DNA from: Nitrosomonas nitrosa | GTDB taxonomy: Bacteria; Pseudomonadota; Gammaproteobacteria; Burkholderiales; Nitrosomonadaceae | Length of the DNA stretch: 64,000 bases | Direction: 5' to 3' | Assembly (NCBI RefSeq): GCF_003051105.1 | Contig: NZ_QAOO01000008.1 | Span: 1-64,000, forward strand | Shown here: positions 37,156 through 46,706 of the stretch, one piece after another | How the letters are laid out: every line of letters starts with the position of its first letter | How positions within the stretch are numbered: the stretch's first letter is position 1 | Notes under the pieces: generated by a model | The model's database searches: none | What the model was told of the DNA's origin: nothing | The model's input: the letters and a program-made list of their open reading frames with translations, nothing else | Made by a program: the position numbers and the translations under genes

Positions 37156-37350
37156 TCATTTTTTACTCAACCCCAAAAATAAGCTTTTTAGTAACAAGAC
37201 AAATAAGAAAGGAATGAAGCTCATCGCCGTTACCCAATAATGCTCATAGGTAAACTGGTCACCTTCATCCATAATGATGTACATAAAAAAGATACCGACC
37301 GGTGCGATTAAGGCGAGGATTTGTAGCAAAATAAATAGTTTTTTAATCAT
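37156..37350 (-). CDS. small inner-membrane protein, two transmembrane helices
   Basis: 64 residues from the ATG at 37350 (GGGAG 8 nt upstream). Two hydrophobic helices (LFILLQILALIAPVGIFFMY, about 5-25, and WVTAMSFIPFLFVLLLKSLF, about 38-58) separated by an acidic loop (DEGDQFTYEHY) and followed by a basic tail. No family recognised. It stands alone between the unknown exported protein and the divergent cutA. Confidence 0.5.
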   Translation of the reverse strand: MIKKLFILLQILALIAPVGIFFMYIIMDEGDQFTYEHYWVTAMSFIPFLFVLLLKSLFLGLSKK

Positions 37351-37502
37351 AGTGTTAGCTCCCATAATCATTGCAGTGGCTCATCATAGAAAATTGGCAA
37401 TTAGTTATTCCGCCAACATACGTTTGAGCTTAGTATAAAAAAGAATACAGAACTTTTGAATCTTTCAGCGAGTAAGTAAATAAATTGCAACATTATTTGT
37501 AA

Positions 37503-37823
37503 ATGGAAATCATACTGATCATTACAAATTTTCCTGACAAAGCCAGTGCACTCAAAGTCGCACAACAACTCATTGAGGATCGATTGGCCGCGTGCGTTAA
37601 TATACTGGCTGAATCTACCTCGGTATATCGTTGGCAGGCAAAGATTGAAACCACCAATGAAACCCCTCTAATTATCAAAACGGTGGCGGAAAATTATGGA
37701 CAGGTGGAAAAGGTTGTCAAAAGCCTCCATCCTTATGAACTCCCTGAGATTATCGCTGTCCCTGTAAAGATGGGATTACCCGCCTACTTGCAGTGGGTGT
37801 CCGATGAAGTGTCTGGCCTGTGA
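37503..37823 (+). CDS. cutA: divalent cation tolerance protein CutA
   Basis: 106 residues, a complete CutA1 trimeric ferredoxin-like protein. Conserved parts: LIITNFPDKASALKVAQQLI, LAACVNILAESTSVYRWQ and LHPYELPEIIAVPV (HPYExPEI signature). It was named for copper tolerance in E. coli, but the exact role is unclear. The cutA-dsbD order seen here is the E. coli arrangement; dsbD starts 35 bp after the stop. Confidence 0.94.
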   Translation: MEIILIITNFPDKASALKVAQQLIEDRLAACVNILAESTSVYRWQAKIETTNETPLIIKTVAENYGQVEKVVKSLHPYELPEIIAVPVKMGLPAYLQWVSDEVSGL

Positions 37824-37858
37824 ATTAACAAAATATTAAAAATAAATTTGAGTAAGCT

Positions 37859-39808
37859 ATGCGTTTAATTCATTTTTTCCTGATTTTGGTTTGCTTTACT
37901 AGCACAAATGTTTTAGCAGAAGAGGGTAAGCCTTCCACAAGCACGAGTGGCACGAGTGTACTGTCGATTTTACAGAAGCTGGGCGCAAGTTTTGGGCAAG
38001 CGGAGCAAGAGTTGCTCCCTCCTGATGAAGCGTTCAAATTCTCCATTCAGGTACGTGATGAGCATACCCTCATCGCCAATTTAACGCCGGCAAAAGATTA
38101 CTATCTTTATCGCGACAAAATTGCTTTTGAGCCGAAAAGTGATGGCATTCACATAGAAAAAGTCGTTCTCCCTCAAGGAAAAATGAAGAATGACCTGACT
38201 TTTGGTCAAACTGAGGTTTATTATCAGCCAGTCCAAGCTATCATTTCACTGAAACGCGATCCATCTGCCACAGACCAGCTATCGCTTACCGCAACCTATC
38301 AGGGTTGCAATGAACCTGTCGGTGTCTGTTATGCACCCATCAAGAAAGAAAGCAATCTCACTCTGCCAGCAATCCAGGCTGCGGTAAATGCAGTGGCCGA
38401 AACAATCAGCAGTAACGCTTCCGCAGCGCGTGTCGACGCGACCGCAGAGTTGTTTCAGACACCCTCATCGCCGGCGATTGAAACCGAATCGTATAAAATC
38501 GAGCAGATGTTTGCCAGCGGCAGCTTCGGGTTGATCTTGACGGGCTTTTTTGGCATCGGTCTGCTGCTTGCATTCACGCCATGCGTCTTTCCCATGTTTC
38601 CAATATTATCAGGCATTATCGCAAATCGCAGTCAACATCTGACCAAGTGGCGCGGGTTTGTACTCGCGTTGGCCTATGTTTTGGGTATGGCAATTGCCTA
38701 TGCGATTGCCGGCATTGCTGCCGGATTATCGGGAGCAATGTTATCGGCCGCACTTCAAAATGCGTGGGTTCTTGGAACATTTGCTTTGGTTTTTGTCATG
38801 CTGGCTTTTTCAATGTTCGGTTTTTACGATTTGCAGTTACCCGGGTTTCTCCAAAGTAAGCTTACTGAAGAAGCAGGGCAGCTAAAGGGTGGAAGATTGA
38901 CCGGCGTATTTGGAATGGGTGCCTTGTCTGCATTAATCGTCAGCCCATGCGTAGCAGCACCCCTTGCAGGTGCCTTGCTCTATATCAGCCAGACGCGAGA
39001 TGTCTTGCTGGGAGGGTCAGCATTATTCGTTATGGCACTCGGCATGGGCGTGCCGCTATTACTATTGGGTGCGTCCGCGGGCGCGCTACTTCCTAAATCT
39101 GGCCCATGGATGGAATCGATCAAGCAATTTTTCGGCGTACTGTTATTGGCGGTCGCGATCTGGTTGATTTCACCTGTAGTAACCGAAGTCATCTACATGT
39201 TGCTCTGGGCAGCCTTGCTCATCATCTCGGCAATTTATCTGCATGCGATCGATCCTTTACCAGAACGGGCTTCTGGATTCCGCAAGTTTCTCAAAGGTGT
39301 CGGGGTAATTTCACTATTGGTGGGTGTTGCGCTGTTGATTGGCGTGCTGTCTGGTAGCCGGGATGTCCTGCAGCCGCTTTCGAAGTTGAGTATTGTCGGT
39401 ATCAGCAACAGTGAAATGGTTCAGCCGGGAATCTCCGACCAAGGTGGACATTTGCCATTTCAGCGGATAAAAACCATTGCTGAACTAGATGAGGTCATTC
39501 AACAATCAAGAAATAAATACATCATGGTAGATTTTTACGCCGACTGGTGTATTTCTTGCAAAGAGATGGAACGGTTTACCTTCACCGATCCTAGAATACA
39601 TGATCGGTTGAAAGATGTCGTTTTGCTACAAGTCGATGTCACTGCCGGAACACCTGATGATGCCGCACTGTTGAAGCGCTTCAAGTTATTTGGCCCACCA
39701 GGTATTTTATTTCTCGACCGTCAAGGACGTGATATACCGAACATCAAAATCATTGGCTATCTCAATAAGGAAGATTTCCTTTCCGTGTTGGATGCAGTGT
39801 TGATTTAG
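37859..39808 (+). CDS. dsbD: thiol:disulfide interchange protein DsbD
   Basis: 649 residues, full length. Moves electrons from cytoplasmic thioredoxin to periplasmic DsbC/DsbG and cytochrome c maturation proteins. Signal peptide (MRLIHFFLILVCFTSTNVLA); alpha domain with the cysteines of YQGCNEPVGVCYAP (about 150-163); membrane beta domain from about 220 with its redox cysteines in FTPCVFPMFPIL and SPCVAAPLAGAL; C-terminal thioredoxin gamma domain with DWCISCKEMERF. All six redox cysteines are present. A TlpA-like thioredoxin follows, consistent with periplasmic thiol reduction. Confidence 0.96.
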   Translation: MRLIHFFLILVCFTSTNVLAEEGKPSTSTSGTSVLSILQKLGASFGQAEQELLPPDEAFKFSIQVRDEHTLIANLTPAKDYYLYRDKIAFEPKSDGIHIEKVVLPQGKMKNDLTFGQTEVYYQPVQAIISLKRDPSATDQLSLTATYQGCNEPVGVCYAPIKKESNLTLPAIQAAVNAVAETISSNASAARVDATAELFQTPSSPAIETESYKIEQMFASGSFGLILTGFFGIGLLLAFTPCVFPMFPILSGIIANRSQHLTKWRGFVLALAYVLGMAIAYAIAGIAAGLSGAMLSAALQNAWVLGTFALVFVMLAFSMFGFYDLQLPGFLQSKLTEEAGQLKGGRLTGVFGMGALSALIVSPCVAAPLAGALLYISQTRDVLLGGSALFVMALGMGVPLLLLGASAGALLPKSGPWMESIKQFFGVLLLAVAIWLISPVVTEVIYMLLWAALLIISAIYLHAIDPLPERASGFRKFLKGVGVISLLVGVALLIGVLSGSRDVLQPLSKLSIVGISNSEMVQPGISDQGGHLPFQRIKTIAELDEVIQQSRNKYIMVDFYADWCISCKEMERFTFTDPRIHDRLKDVVLLQVDVTAGTPDDAALLKRFKLFGPPGILFLDRQGRDIPNIKIIGYLNKEDFLSVLDAVLI

Positions 39809-39925
39809 TTCCAAAATCTTGTTCAACTTTTACTCTGCGTATTTATTTCAGCGCATAGCTAGAATAGGGGTGGGTTGTTAATCCACAGCTTGAAAACGCA
39901 GTTATTCCAATCCAAGGAAGGTTAC

Positions 39926-40468
39926 ATGTCAAAATTAAGCCAGATATTGCTCTATGCGGTCGTTGCCCTATTGGCCGTTTCCGCTGGGATTGTTTATAAA
40001 GTAAAACAAATCGATGGTACTCGACTGAGCAGTACAGAAAAGAAAGCAGGGGCAGAAGCGTTTTTTGCAACAAGCCTGCCCGATATTGCAGGAAATATGC
40101 AACCCTTTTCCCAATGGCGCGGCAATGTATTGCTGGTTAATTTCTGGGCTACTTGGTGTGCCCCTTGCCGAGAGGAAATACCCGAATTCATCGATGCGCA
40201 GGAAAAATACCGTGATCGGGGTGTCGTTCTAGTGGGAATTGCGATTGATCAGAAAGAAAGGGTGGAAATGTTCAGTAACGAATTTGGCATTAATTATCCG
40301 ATAGTGGTTGGTGATATCGATGCCTTCTCGTTGGCTGAAGTAATGGGGAATCCGCAAGGAGCCCTACCTTATACCGTAATGATCAATCGAGATGGCGAGA
40401 TTGTGGATTCACATTTGGGGCGAATTCACATAGATAAAGTCGAAAAAATACTGAAATCCTTGCTTTAA
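39926..40468 (+). CDS. TlpA/ResA-like membrane-anchored thioredoxin
   Basis: 180 residues from the ATG at 39926, with AAGGAAGG just upstream. An uncleaved N-terminal anchor (ILLYAVVALLAVSAGIVY) is followed by a periplasmic thioredoxin-like domain with VNFWATWCAPCREEIPEFID (CAPC redox site, about residue 75). The cis-proline region is GNPQGALPYTVMIN. Such proteins reduce apocytochrome or copper-site thiols; location after dsbD suggests DsbD as the electron donor. A TTG-started extension from 39875 is unlikely. Confidence 0.88.
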   Translation: MSKLSQILLYAVVALLAVSAGIVYKVKQIDGTRLSSTEKKAGAEAFFATSLPDIAGNMQPFSQWRGNVLLVNFWATWCAPCREEIPEFIDAQEKYRDRGVVLVGIAIDQKERVEMFSNEFGINYPIVVGDIDAFSLAEVMGNPQGALPYTVMINRDGEIVDSHLGRIHIDKVEKILKSLL

Positions 40469-40478
40469 TTTTTAAAGC

Positions 40479-40868
40479 ATGCTGTTAGCCGATATCGTAT
40501 TGATCATACATTTTATGTTCGTTTTATTCGTTGTCGGTAGTCTGCCTCTAATCTGGATTGGCGCGTGGATGCATCTGAAATTTGTGCGGAATCGTCTATT
40601 CCGTTTTGCTCACCTAGCAGCGATACTGTTTGTTGTCGGAGAATCCCTGCTAGGCAAGGTGTGTCCATTGACAAGATGGGAGCATGAATTACGGGAAATT
40701 GAGTCGGATCAAAGTTTTATTCAATACTGGCTGCATCGCGTGTTGTACTATGATTTCCCTGAAAGCGTATTAACAGCAATTTATGGGCTATTTGCTATGT
40801 TGGTCATCCTGACGTTCAAATGGGTTCCTCCAGCGATTGCCGAAAAATCAGAAAGCAAGCATCAATGA
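40479..40868 (+). CDS. DUF2784 family membrane protein
   Basis: 129 residues, predicted with four transmembrane helices (about 5-25, 45-60, 78-95 and 100-120). The family pattern is visible: [37 protein letters not shown] and [19 protein letters not shown]. No function is established for DUF2784. It starts 11 bp after the TlpA-like gene, so it belongs to the dsbD transcript, and its last 7 bp overlap the convergent ttcA. Confidence 0.8.
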   Translation: MLLADIVLIIHFMFVLFVVGSLPLIWIGAWMHLKFVRNRLFRFAHLAAILFVVGESLLGKVCPLTRWEHELREIESDQSFIQYWLHRVLYYDFPESVLTAIYGLFAMLVILTFKWVPPAIAEKSESKHQ

Positions 40869-41785
40869 TGCGCAGTTTCGTCACTTTCTTCACCTTGTAT
40901 ACGAGCAGGGAATGGGAGAAGTTCCGTAATCGGAGGCTCAAAAATTTCTTCATCAAATGCCATATCCCCATCAGCGATAGCCGTCCCGTTTGGCTTAAGA
41001 CCTTGAAAATCGTAAAGACTAGTGTCGGCTAGGTGGGAAAGTTTGACATTTTGCAACGCCGTGAACATCGTCTCTAATCTTCCGGGAAATTTTTTGTCCC
41101 ATTGTTGCATCATTTCTTTGATTACTTGCCGTTGCATATTGGGTTGCGAGCCGCATAGATTACAAGGAATAATCGGGAAATTCTCGATTTCGGCGTAAGC
41201 AGCCAAATCTTTTTCTTTGCAATAGGCCAGTGGGCGAATCACGATATGGCGGCCATCGTCACTGATTAATTTAGGTGGCATGGCTTTGAGCTTACCCCCA
41301 TAAAACATATTGAGAAAGAATGTTTCGAGTATGTCATCTCTATGATGCCCTAAGGCTATTTTCGTCGCGCCTAGCTCCGAAGCAACACGGTAAAGCACTC
41401 CGCGGCGCAAGCGGGAACATAGACTGCACGTTGTTTTTCCTTCAGCAATAACCCGTTTGACGACACTGTAGGTATCTTGCTCGACGATGCGAAAGGGTAT
41501 GCCAATTTGAGTGAGATAATCCGGCAAAACTTGCTCAGGGAAACCGGGTTGTTTCTGGTCAAGATTGACAGCGATCAATTCAAAATCCAACGGTGCATGG
41601 GCTTGGAGGTTACGTAAAATATCAAGCAAGGTATAGCTATCTTTTCCACCCGATAAACATACCATAACGCGATCGCCCGCTTCGATCATATTAAAGTCGG
41701 CAATAGCGGTGCCAACAAGGCGACGCAATCTTTTACGAAGTTTGTTAGTGTTATATTGTATTTTTCTGGATAATGTTTCCATCAT
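40862..41785 (-). CDS. ttcA: tRNA 2-thiocytidine(32) synthetase TtcA
   Basis: 307 residues. PP-loop ATP pyrophosphatase that thiolates C32 in certain tRNAs. The PP-loop is [16 protein letters not shown] (about 42-57); the iron-sulfur/thiolation cysteines are in [15 protein letters not shown] and the third in [32 protein letters not shown] is the family block after the second motif. The C-terminal 30 residues are acidic and less conserved. Single gene, convergent with DUF2784 and divergent from the cupredoxin operon. Confidence 0.95.
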   Translation of the reverse strand: MMETLSRKIQYNTNKLRKRLRRLVGTAIADFNMIEAGDRVMVCLSGGKDSYTLLDILRNLQAHAPLDFELIAVNLDQKQPGFPEQVLPDYLTQIGIPFRIVEQDTYSVVKRVIAEGKTTCSLCSRLRRGVLYRVASELGATKIALGHHRDDILETFFLNMFYGGKLKAMPPKLISDDGRHIVIRPLAYCKEKDLAAYAEIENFPIIPCNLCGSQPNMQRQVIKEMMQQWDKKFPGRLETMFTALQNVKLSHLADTSLYDFQGLKPNGTAIADGDMAFDEEIFEPPITELLPFPARIQGEESDETAHH

Positions 41786-41950
41786 GCAAATGCCATAGAC
41801 CTTAAAATGATAAATATCTTATTCTTTTATACTGCAATAGCTGCCACAAATTAAATAGTTTAGCAGCTGGAACAATAAAACCGTAATGTGCTCTAACAGA
41901 TGAATCTAAAAAAGCTGATTTGTACCATAACCCAAAAGGAACAGAATGTA

Positions 41951-42418
41951 ATGAAGAAGTGTTTTTCGATATTCTTCTTGATTTTAATGTTCTGGCCGGT
42001 TAGTGTTTCAACTGAGATGAATTCTCAGCACGATGGTACGAACGCTTCGAGGATTGGTAAACCCGGCGATCCTGCCAATGTCACACGCACCATAGAAATC
42101 AAAGTAATCGATAATCGTTTTTTGCCTTCCAAAATCACTGTGATGCAAGATGAGACTATCAAATTCATCATAAAAAATGAAGGTTTAAGACGCCATGAAA
42201 TGGTGATTGATACGTTGGAAAATTTAAAAAAACACGCCAAATTGATGCGTTCTGATCCCGCTTATATCAGTGATAAACCTAACCATGTCGACGTATTGCC
42301 GCGCGAGCAAAAAGAACTCATATGGCACTTCACAGAAAGCAGTATAGTCGATTTTGCATGCGGTTATCCTGGTCACTTCAAAAAGATGCGCGGGAAAATA
42401 TATGTGGAGAAAAAATGA
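41951..42418 (+). CDS. exported cupredoxin-like copper protein
   Basis: 155 residues from the ATG at 41951, which puts a signal peptide (MKKCFSIFFLILMFWPVSVS) first. The mature domain (about 45-155) is plastocyanin-like: IEIKVIDNRFLPSKITVMQD, then LRRHEMVID (His ligand) and FACGYPGHFKKMRGKIYVE, which supplies Cys, His and Met of a type 1 copper site. It overlaps the following DUF411 gene by 4 bp (ATGA), so the two are coupled. Likely role: periplasmic copper binding or electron transfer. Confidence 0.82.
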   Translation: MKKCFSIFFLILMFWPVSVSTEMNSQHDGTNASRIGKPGDPANVTRTIEIKVIDNRFLPSKITVMQDETIKFIIKNEGLRRHEMVIDTLENLKKHAKLMRSDPAYISDKPNHVDVLPREQKELIWHFTESSIVDFACGYPGHFKKMRGKIYVEKK

Positions 42419-42900
42419 GAACAATGAATTACAAAATTTTTATGAAATCGATCGTAGCGGGTGTGTTGGCATCCATGGTATTTTCAGCTTCTGCTTCCGA
42501 AACAGTTGAAGTCTATAAAAGCCCAACATGCGGTTGTTGCTCGAAATGGGTTGATCATCTAAAGGATCATGGCTTCAAAGTTAATGAGCATGACGTTGGT
42601 AACAAAGAAGCACGAGCGCGAGCTGGCATATCGCCTTCTCTCGGATCATGTCATACTGCGCTTGTTGGCGGTTATGCCATTGAAGGACATGTGCCTGCGC
42701 GCGATATCAAGCGCCTTCTCAGAGAACAACCTAAGGCAGTAGGACTGGCTGTGCCAGATATGCCACATGGCTCGCCAGGCATGGAAGGGAAGCGAAATGA
42801 CCCCTACGATGTACTGCTTGTCAAGCAGAAGGGGGACCAGCGCCGAGATGCTTCGATTTACAGCAGCTACAATACCCCGGAACAAATAAGATTTAAGTAA
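42415..42900 (+). CDS. DUF411 metal-binding exported protein
   Basis: 161 residues. Signal peptide (IVAGVLASMVFSASAS, cleavage near ASA-SET) and a thioredoxin-like DUF411 domain with SPTCGCCSKWVDHLKDHGFK (C-x-C-C cluster), then GISPSLGSCHTALVGGYAIE and GHVPARDIKRLLREQPKAVG. DUF411 proteins are repeatedly found in copper-handling operons. Start ATG at 42415 overlaps the cupredoxin stop; the ATG at 42424 is the alternative. A cytochrome c follows 37 bp later. Metal identity is inferred from the neighbours. Confidence 0.87.
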   Translation: MRTMNYKIFMKSIVAGVLASMVFSASASETVEVYKSPTCGCCSKWVDHLKDHGFKVNEHDVGNKEARARAGISPSLGSCHTALVGGYAIEGHVPARDIKRLLREQPKAVGLAVPDMPHGSPGMEGKRNDPYDVLLVKQKGDQRRDASIYSSYNTPEQIRFK

Positions 42901-42937
42901 AAAACGATTACTTGGCGAACGCGCTTTTTTAATTCCT

Positions 42938-43435
42938 ATGCAGCTTGATAAAAAATTCCCTATCCTTTTACCACTATCGATAATAGGTGTGGTTTTAATA
43001 TCGGGCTGTACGGATCCTGTCTCGACCATTACCAAAATTCTGCAGCAAATTCAGCCCGATCAAGAAATAGTTAGAAACTTCGATGCGGCACAGATCGAAC
43101 GAGGCTATGCAACCTATCTGAAAAATTGTTCCGTTTGTCATGGCCCAAACGGCGAAGCCACACCTGATTGGAGAAAACCGTTAGAAAATGGAAGATACCC
43201 CCCACCACCATTAGATGACAGTGCGCATGCCTGGCACCATTCAACGGAAGAATTAAAGCGCTTTATTTTGAACGGAGGGCCACCGGGCGAGGGGCGCATG
43301 CCGGGATGGGAAGGTGTACTGACTGAGCAAGAGATCGATGATATTCTCGTCTGGATCAAATCATTGTGGTCAGACGAGGTGTACGAAGCTTGGTATCGGC
43401 GCATTGAGAATAAGGAGCCGTATACTAGCAAGTAA
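42938..43435 (+). CDS. lipoprotein-type monohaem cytochrome c
   Basis: 165 residues. N-terminal lipobox VLISGCT (Cys near residue 27) suggests membrane anchoring. One haem site CSVCHGPNG (CxxCH, near residue 65) and a probable axial Met in GRMPGW (about 126), giving a class I fold. The C-terminus EQEIDDILVWIKSLWSDE is the usual last helix. It follows the cupredoxin and DUF411 genes, so the three may form a periplasmic copper and electron-transfer unit. Partners are unknown. Confidence 0.87.
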   Translation: MQLDKKFPILLPLSIIGVVLISGCTDPVSTITKILQQIQPDQEIVRNFDAAQIERGYATYLKNCSVCHGPNGEATPDWRKPLENGRYPPPPLDDSAHAWHHSTEELKRFILNGGPPGEGRMPGWEGVLTEQEIDDILVWIKSLWSDEVYEAWYRRIENKEPYTSK

Positions 43436-43549
43436 TTTGCGCCAGCCCCTAAGTCAAGGCAATATATAGATGAAGATTGTTGCGTTGATTTTTCAGCATG
43501 GTAGAGAAACTCTCGAAATTAAGCACATCAAGGGTATCTCAAATTGGAT

Positions 43550-44260
43550 TCACCCCTTTCCCCGCTGTACGTAATAATACCGCACCAAATTAAGCTGGTG
43601 ATCGAGCTCAAAACACAGTGGCTGGGCAGTGGCGATGGAAAGCTTCATCACTTGCTTTTGTGACAGGTTGGCAAGCAGCATCATCAAGCCACGTAACAGA
43701 TTTTTATGTGAAACGATTAGCACGCGCTTGCCACACCGTATTTCTGGCAAAATTGTATGCTGCCAGAAAGGAAGTACACGCTCCACCGTTTGTTCAATGC
43801 TTTCCGCCTGCGGTAGTACGACTTTATCAATCTCGGCATAGCGTGCTTGATTACCTGGAAATCGCACATCGCTCACATCCAGGGCAGGGGGTGAAGCTGC
43901 AAAACGAATCTGGGTGCTCAATACAGGCCAGATGCCAAATTGCCGAATAGCTTGCCAACGACCCAACCCTTCCAACGCGCCATAATGACGTTCATTCAAT
44001 CGCCAGTCTTTTCTAATGACTATTCCTTCTAAACCCATTGTAGCCAATACAATCCTAAGGGTATCTGCCGCGCGCTGTAGTTCTGAGGTATAGCAGATAT
44101 CGAAAGTATAGCCTGCGTCCCTGAGTACGCGGCCTGCGCGTTCCGCTTCTTGTTCACCTTTTGCACTCAACGGCACATCGCTCCAACCGGTAAAATGCTT
44201 ATCCTTGTTCCAGATGCTCTGCCCGTGGCGCAGCAACACCAATTGTACTATAGCGTTCAT
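43550..44260 (-). CDS. phosphoglycerate mutase-like protein (divergent GpmA paralogue)
   Basis: 236 residues from the ATG at 44260. Histidine phosphatase fold: [20 protein letters not shown] with the phosphorylated His, [10 protein letters not shown] and the second catalytic His in [15 protein letters not shown]. It looks like a 2,3-BPG-dependent mutase, but two normally strict blocks differ: the WRRSYD-type region reads [13 protein letters not shown] and the SHGNSLR region reads SHKNLLR. It may therefore act on another phospho-substrate. Last gene of the nucleotidyltransferase-HIT-desaturase operon. Confidence 0.75.
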   Translation of the reverse strand: MNAIVQLVLLRHGQSIWNKDKHFTGWSDVPLSAKGEQEAERAGRVLRDAGYTFDICYTSELQRAADTLRIVLATMGLEGIVIRKDWRLNERHYGALEGLGRWQAIRQFGIWPVLSTQIRFAASPPALDVSDVRFPGNQARYAEIDKVVLPQAESIEQTVERVLPFWQHTILPEIRCGKRVLIVSHKNLLRGLMMLLANLSQKQVMKLSIATAQPLCFELDHQLNLVRYYYVQRGKG

Positions 44261-44280
44261 AGGGATAATCCTTGGCACTA

Positions 44281-45324
44281 TCACCGTGACGACGATAGGG
44301 AAGCTTCTTTCCATATGCGCGCCAATGCGTCCCACAGTCCTTTACGGACTGTTTGCAGATAAAGCGTATTGTCGCTCAAGCCATTAACCAGCCGCCTCTG
44401 CGCTTTGCCGAGATTGTGATAGGGCAGACTCATGAAAAGATGATGTGTCGCGTGATAACGCAGACCTACCGGGGCCCACAGGCCGGTAACGAAATTACCT
44501 GGAATATTGATCGAATCGAGGTATTGCTCAGCCAAGCCCAGCGTGCGATCCCCTGGATTGCGGTAAGCATGTGCAGCCAGGGTGCGCAGCGAATTCAAAA
44601 TAAAGATCAACACAGCAATGACATACCAGAGTACCAGCACTGCGGGGGAGAGTATCCCAACGACCACGCCGGCAACGACCATCGATGCAAACAAGAAGGT
44701 CGCGCATTCTTGCAAGCGCCAGTTGTGATCGTTACGCACTGCGTTCGGTGCACGCTTGTAATGTGGATTGATCGTCAAGGATGAAGCCCGTTCCCAAACG
44801 AGCCTGCGCAAGGGAGGAATCAGATAGGATAGCGGTGTCAACAGCAAGAAACGCGCGACCAGCAAAAGCGGCAACAGGAATGACAGCAGCACGTAACGAA
44901 CCATCTCACTGGGCCGCTGGATGGCAAATGGCAAATATTCTCCATCCTTGCTCGTGCCGTACACATCACGCTTATGATGGTCGTTATGAACACCATCATA
45001 AGTAAACGACGGAATCATCAGTGGAATCCCGCAAAGCAGGTTCCATACCAAACGAAAAACTTTAAAGGTTCCTTTTTTGAGATGGGCCAGTTCATGGATA
45101 AAAATTGCCGATCGATAAAAAGTCAAAACCGCTACGCCACAAGCAAGTACCTGCCAAATCGATAAAAACGGACTATGCAACGCTGTCACGAAGGCCACCC
45201 AACTTAAGGTGATATGAAATAGAAAATCGCACCAGTATATCCAGGGATTGGGTGTCATCAGATCGCGCACGAGCGCATGCGCTTCGTGCAGCGGAAAATC
45301 AACCGATGTATTGTTATCAGACAT
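44281..45324 (-). CDS. membrane fatty acid desaturase family protein
   Basis: 347 residues. The three histidine boxes of membrane di-iron desaturases are present: [10 protein letters not shown] (about 100), [11 protein letters not shown] (about 137) and [17 protein letters not shown] (about 300). Hydrophobic stretches flank them ([27 protein letters not shown]). It introduces double bonds or hydroxyls into acyl chains in the inner membrane. It is packed 1-20 bp from its neighbours, a HIT protein upstream and the mutase-like gene downstream, so it is part of a four-gene operon of unknown product. Confidence 0.85.
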   Translation of the reverse strand: MSDNNTSVDFPLHEAHALVRDLMTPNPWIYWCDFLFHITLSWVAFVTALHSPFLSIWQVLACGVAVLTFYRSAIFIHELAHLKKGTFKVFRLVWNLLCGIPLMIPSFTYDGVHNDHHKRDVYGTSKDGEYLPFAIQRPSEMVRYVLLSFLLPLLLVARFLLLTPLSYLIPPLRRLVWERASSLTINPHYKRAPNAVRNDHNWRLQECATFLFASMVVAGVVVGILSPAVLVLWYVIAVLIFILNSLRTLAAHAYRNPGDRTLGLAEQYLDSINIPGNFVTGLWAPVGLRYHATHHLFMSLPYHNLGKAQRRLVNGLSDNTLYLQTVRKGLWDALARIWKEASLSSSR

Positions 45325-45325
45325 C

Positions 45326-45778
45326 TTAAGTACCGTGCTCCCAGCAGGCTTTAATGCGCTCGATGATCAGTTGGCGAGTGGCGCTATCGGTATCATTGAT
45401 CTGGCCGAAATTCGGCACTGCTGGCCAGCCTGCATCGACAAAGGCTCGATCATTGAATGATATCGCTTGGGCATACCGTGGGATTACGTGAAAATGCACA
45501 TCCGGATCGACCATCATCAGCATCAGATAATTCAATTTGTCGTATTGGAACGCTTTTTGCAGAGCTGACTCGATCTGACCTGTCACCTGATGCAATTCCA
45601 CGAAGCTCGCAGGGCTCAATTCAGAAAAGGCATGAACGGGTTCGTGCGCAACCAAAACCAAAGCGCCCAAGGTCAATTGCGCAGGACGCAGCAGCACACT
45701 CCAATGGTCATACTGGTGGATGACCGTGTCTGGCGCACCGAACTTTTGCATCGTGCCATTATAAACAGTGATTGCCAT
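45326..45778 (-). CDS. HIT family protein
   Basis: 150 residues. Histidine-triad nucleotide hydrolase/transferase fold: LGALVLVAHEPVHAFSELSP and the active-site block MVDPDVHFHVIPRYAQ. The classical triad is H-x-H-x-H; here the first His is Asp (D-x-H-x-H) and the catalytic middle His is kept. It begins 4 bp after the nucleotidyltransferase stop and ends 2 bp before the desaturase start. HIT enzymes cleave nucleotidyl-linked substrates; the operon suggests a nucleotide-activated head group. Confidence 0.82.
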   Translation of the reverse strand: MAITVYNGTMQKFGAPDTVIHQYDHWSVLLRPAQLTLGALVLVAHEPVHAFSELSPASFVELHQVTGQIESALQKAFQYDKLNYLMLMMVDPDVHFHVIPRYAQAISFNDRAFVDAGWPAVPNFGQINDTDSATRQLIIERIKACWEHGT

Positions 45779-45781
45779 ATG

Positions 45782-46606
45782 CTAGATCGAAGTAGGTAAA
45801 ACATTACTATGCACTGTGCTTGCCAGTTTACTCGCATCCTTCAAGGTACTGCCTTGTAAAGCAAACAGTGTTTCAGTTCTGCGTAGGTCATCGATAAAGT
45901 CAATTTCGCACCAATTGTAGCCTTGTACCGAGCATGAATTCACTACGCGCTGCTGGGCGAGCATATCGATGATCGTGAGATACCAGGATTTAAGTTTGGC
46001 GGGGTCACGCAAAGCTTGTTCGACCGCATGACGGAAAAGTGACACCCCTTGTTCACGAAAATAAATCAAGCCAATCGATTCGGCATCCGTTTGGCCGGCA
46101 GTCAGCACCTTGCTGACATGCCGCACCCATCCTTCGGCATCCAATTGCACTTTCATGTCGTCTTCATCGTAGGCATTCTTGAAATCAACGCACAATGTAA
46201 TGGGGACTTTCTCCGTTGCAAACACGCGCGACAATAGCCCCGCATCAAACAGGGTATCGCCATTGAGTAGCAGGAAATCCTCAGTCATCTCGTGACGTGC
46301 AATCCAGCAACTGGCCAGGTTATCCGCCACTTCGTAAAATGGATTGAACAGTGTTCTGATACGTGGATACCGTGCATAGCGCTCGGTCAGCAGGTTCTCC
46401 ACCTTCGCCACTTGAAAACCCGCGATGACGATCACTTCTTCGATACCGGCCTGCAATAAAGCATCGATTTGCCAAGCGATTACAGGCGTGCCAAAAACCG
46501 GCAACAGGCACTTGGGGGTATTTTCAGTCAGAGGAAGCAGCCGCCGGCCTTGTCCAGCACTTAAAATAATCGCTTTTGCAGGGCACGCCTTTAAATTGTC
46601 AGTCAT
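45782..46606 (-). CDS. nucleotidyltransferase (LicC/sugar-nucleotide type)
   Basis: 274 residues from the ATG at 46606 (AAGAAG 3-9 nt upstream). The NTP transferase motif AIILSAGQGRRLLPLTENTP is followed by KCLLPVFGTPVIAWQIDALL and LLLNGDTLFDAGLL (metal-binding Asp). Similar enzymes make CDP-choline, CDP-ethanolamine or sugar nucleotides. It is the first gene of the operon running into the HIT, desaturase and mutase-like genes. The nucleotide and acceptor cannot be told from sequence alone. Confidence 0.82.
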   Translation of the reverse strand: MTDNLKACPAKAIILSAGQGRRLLPLTENTPKCLLPVFGTPVIAWQIDALLQAGIEEVIVIAGFQVAKVENLLTERYARYPRIRTLFNPFYEVADNLASCWIARHEMTEDFLLLNGDTLFDAGLLSRVFATEKVPITLCVDFKNAYDEDDMKVQLDAEGWVRHVSKVLTAGQTDAESIGLIYFREQGVSLFRHAVEQALRDPAKLKSWYLTIIDMLAQQRVVNSCSVQGYNWCEIDFIDDLRRTETLFALQGSTLKDASKLASTVHSNVLPTSI

Positions 46607-46706
46607 AACTTCTTGGTCAAATGATTTACCTTCCGGAGGCAATACAAACTGTTTCGAAATTGATTTTAAGAAGTTATTCTACTTGAAAACATCTCGGTTT
46701 CCTCAA

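Noticed and set aside
44261..44335. N-terminal extension of the mutase-like protein
   Set aside because: It overlaps the desaturase gene and precedes the natural start at 44260, whose N-terminus matches the family.
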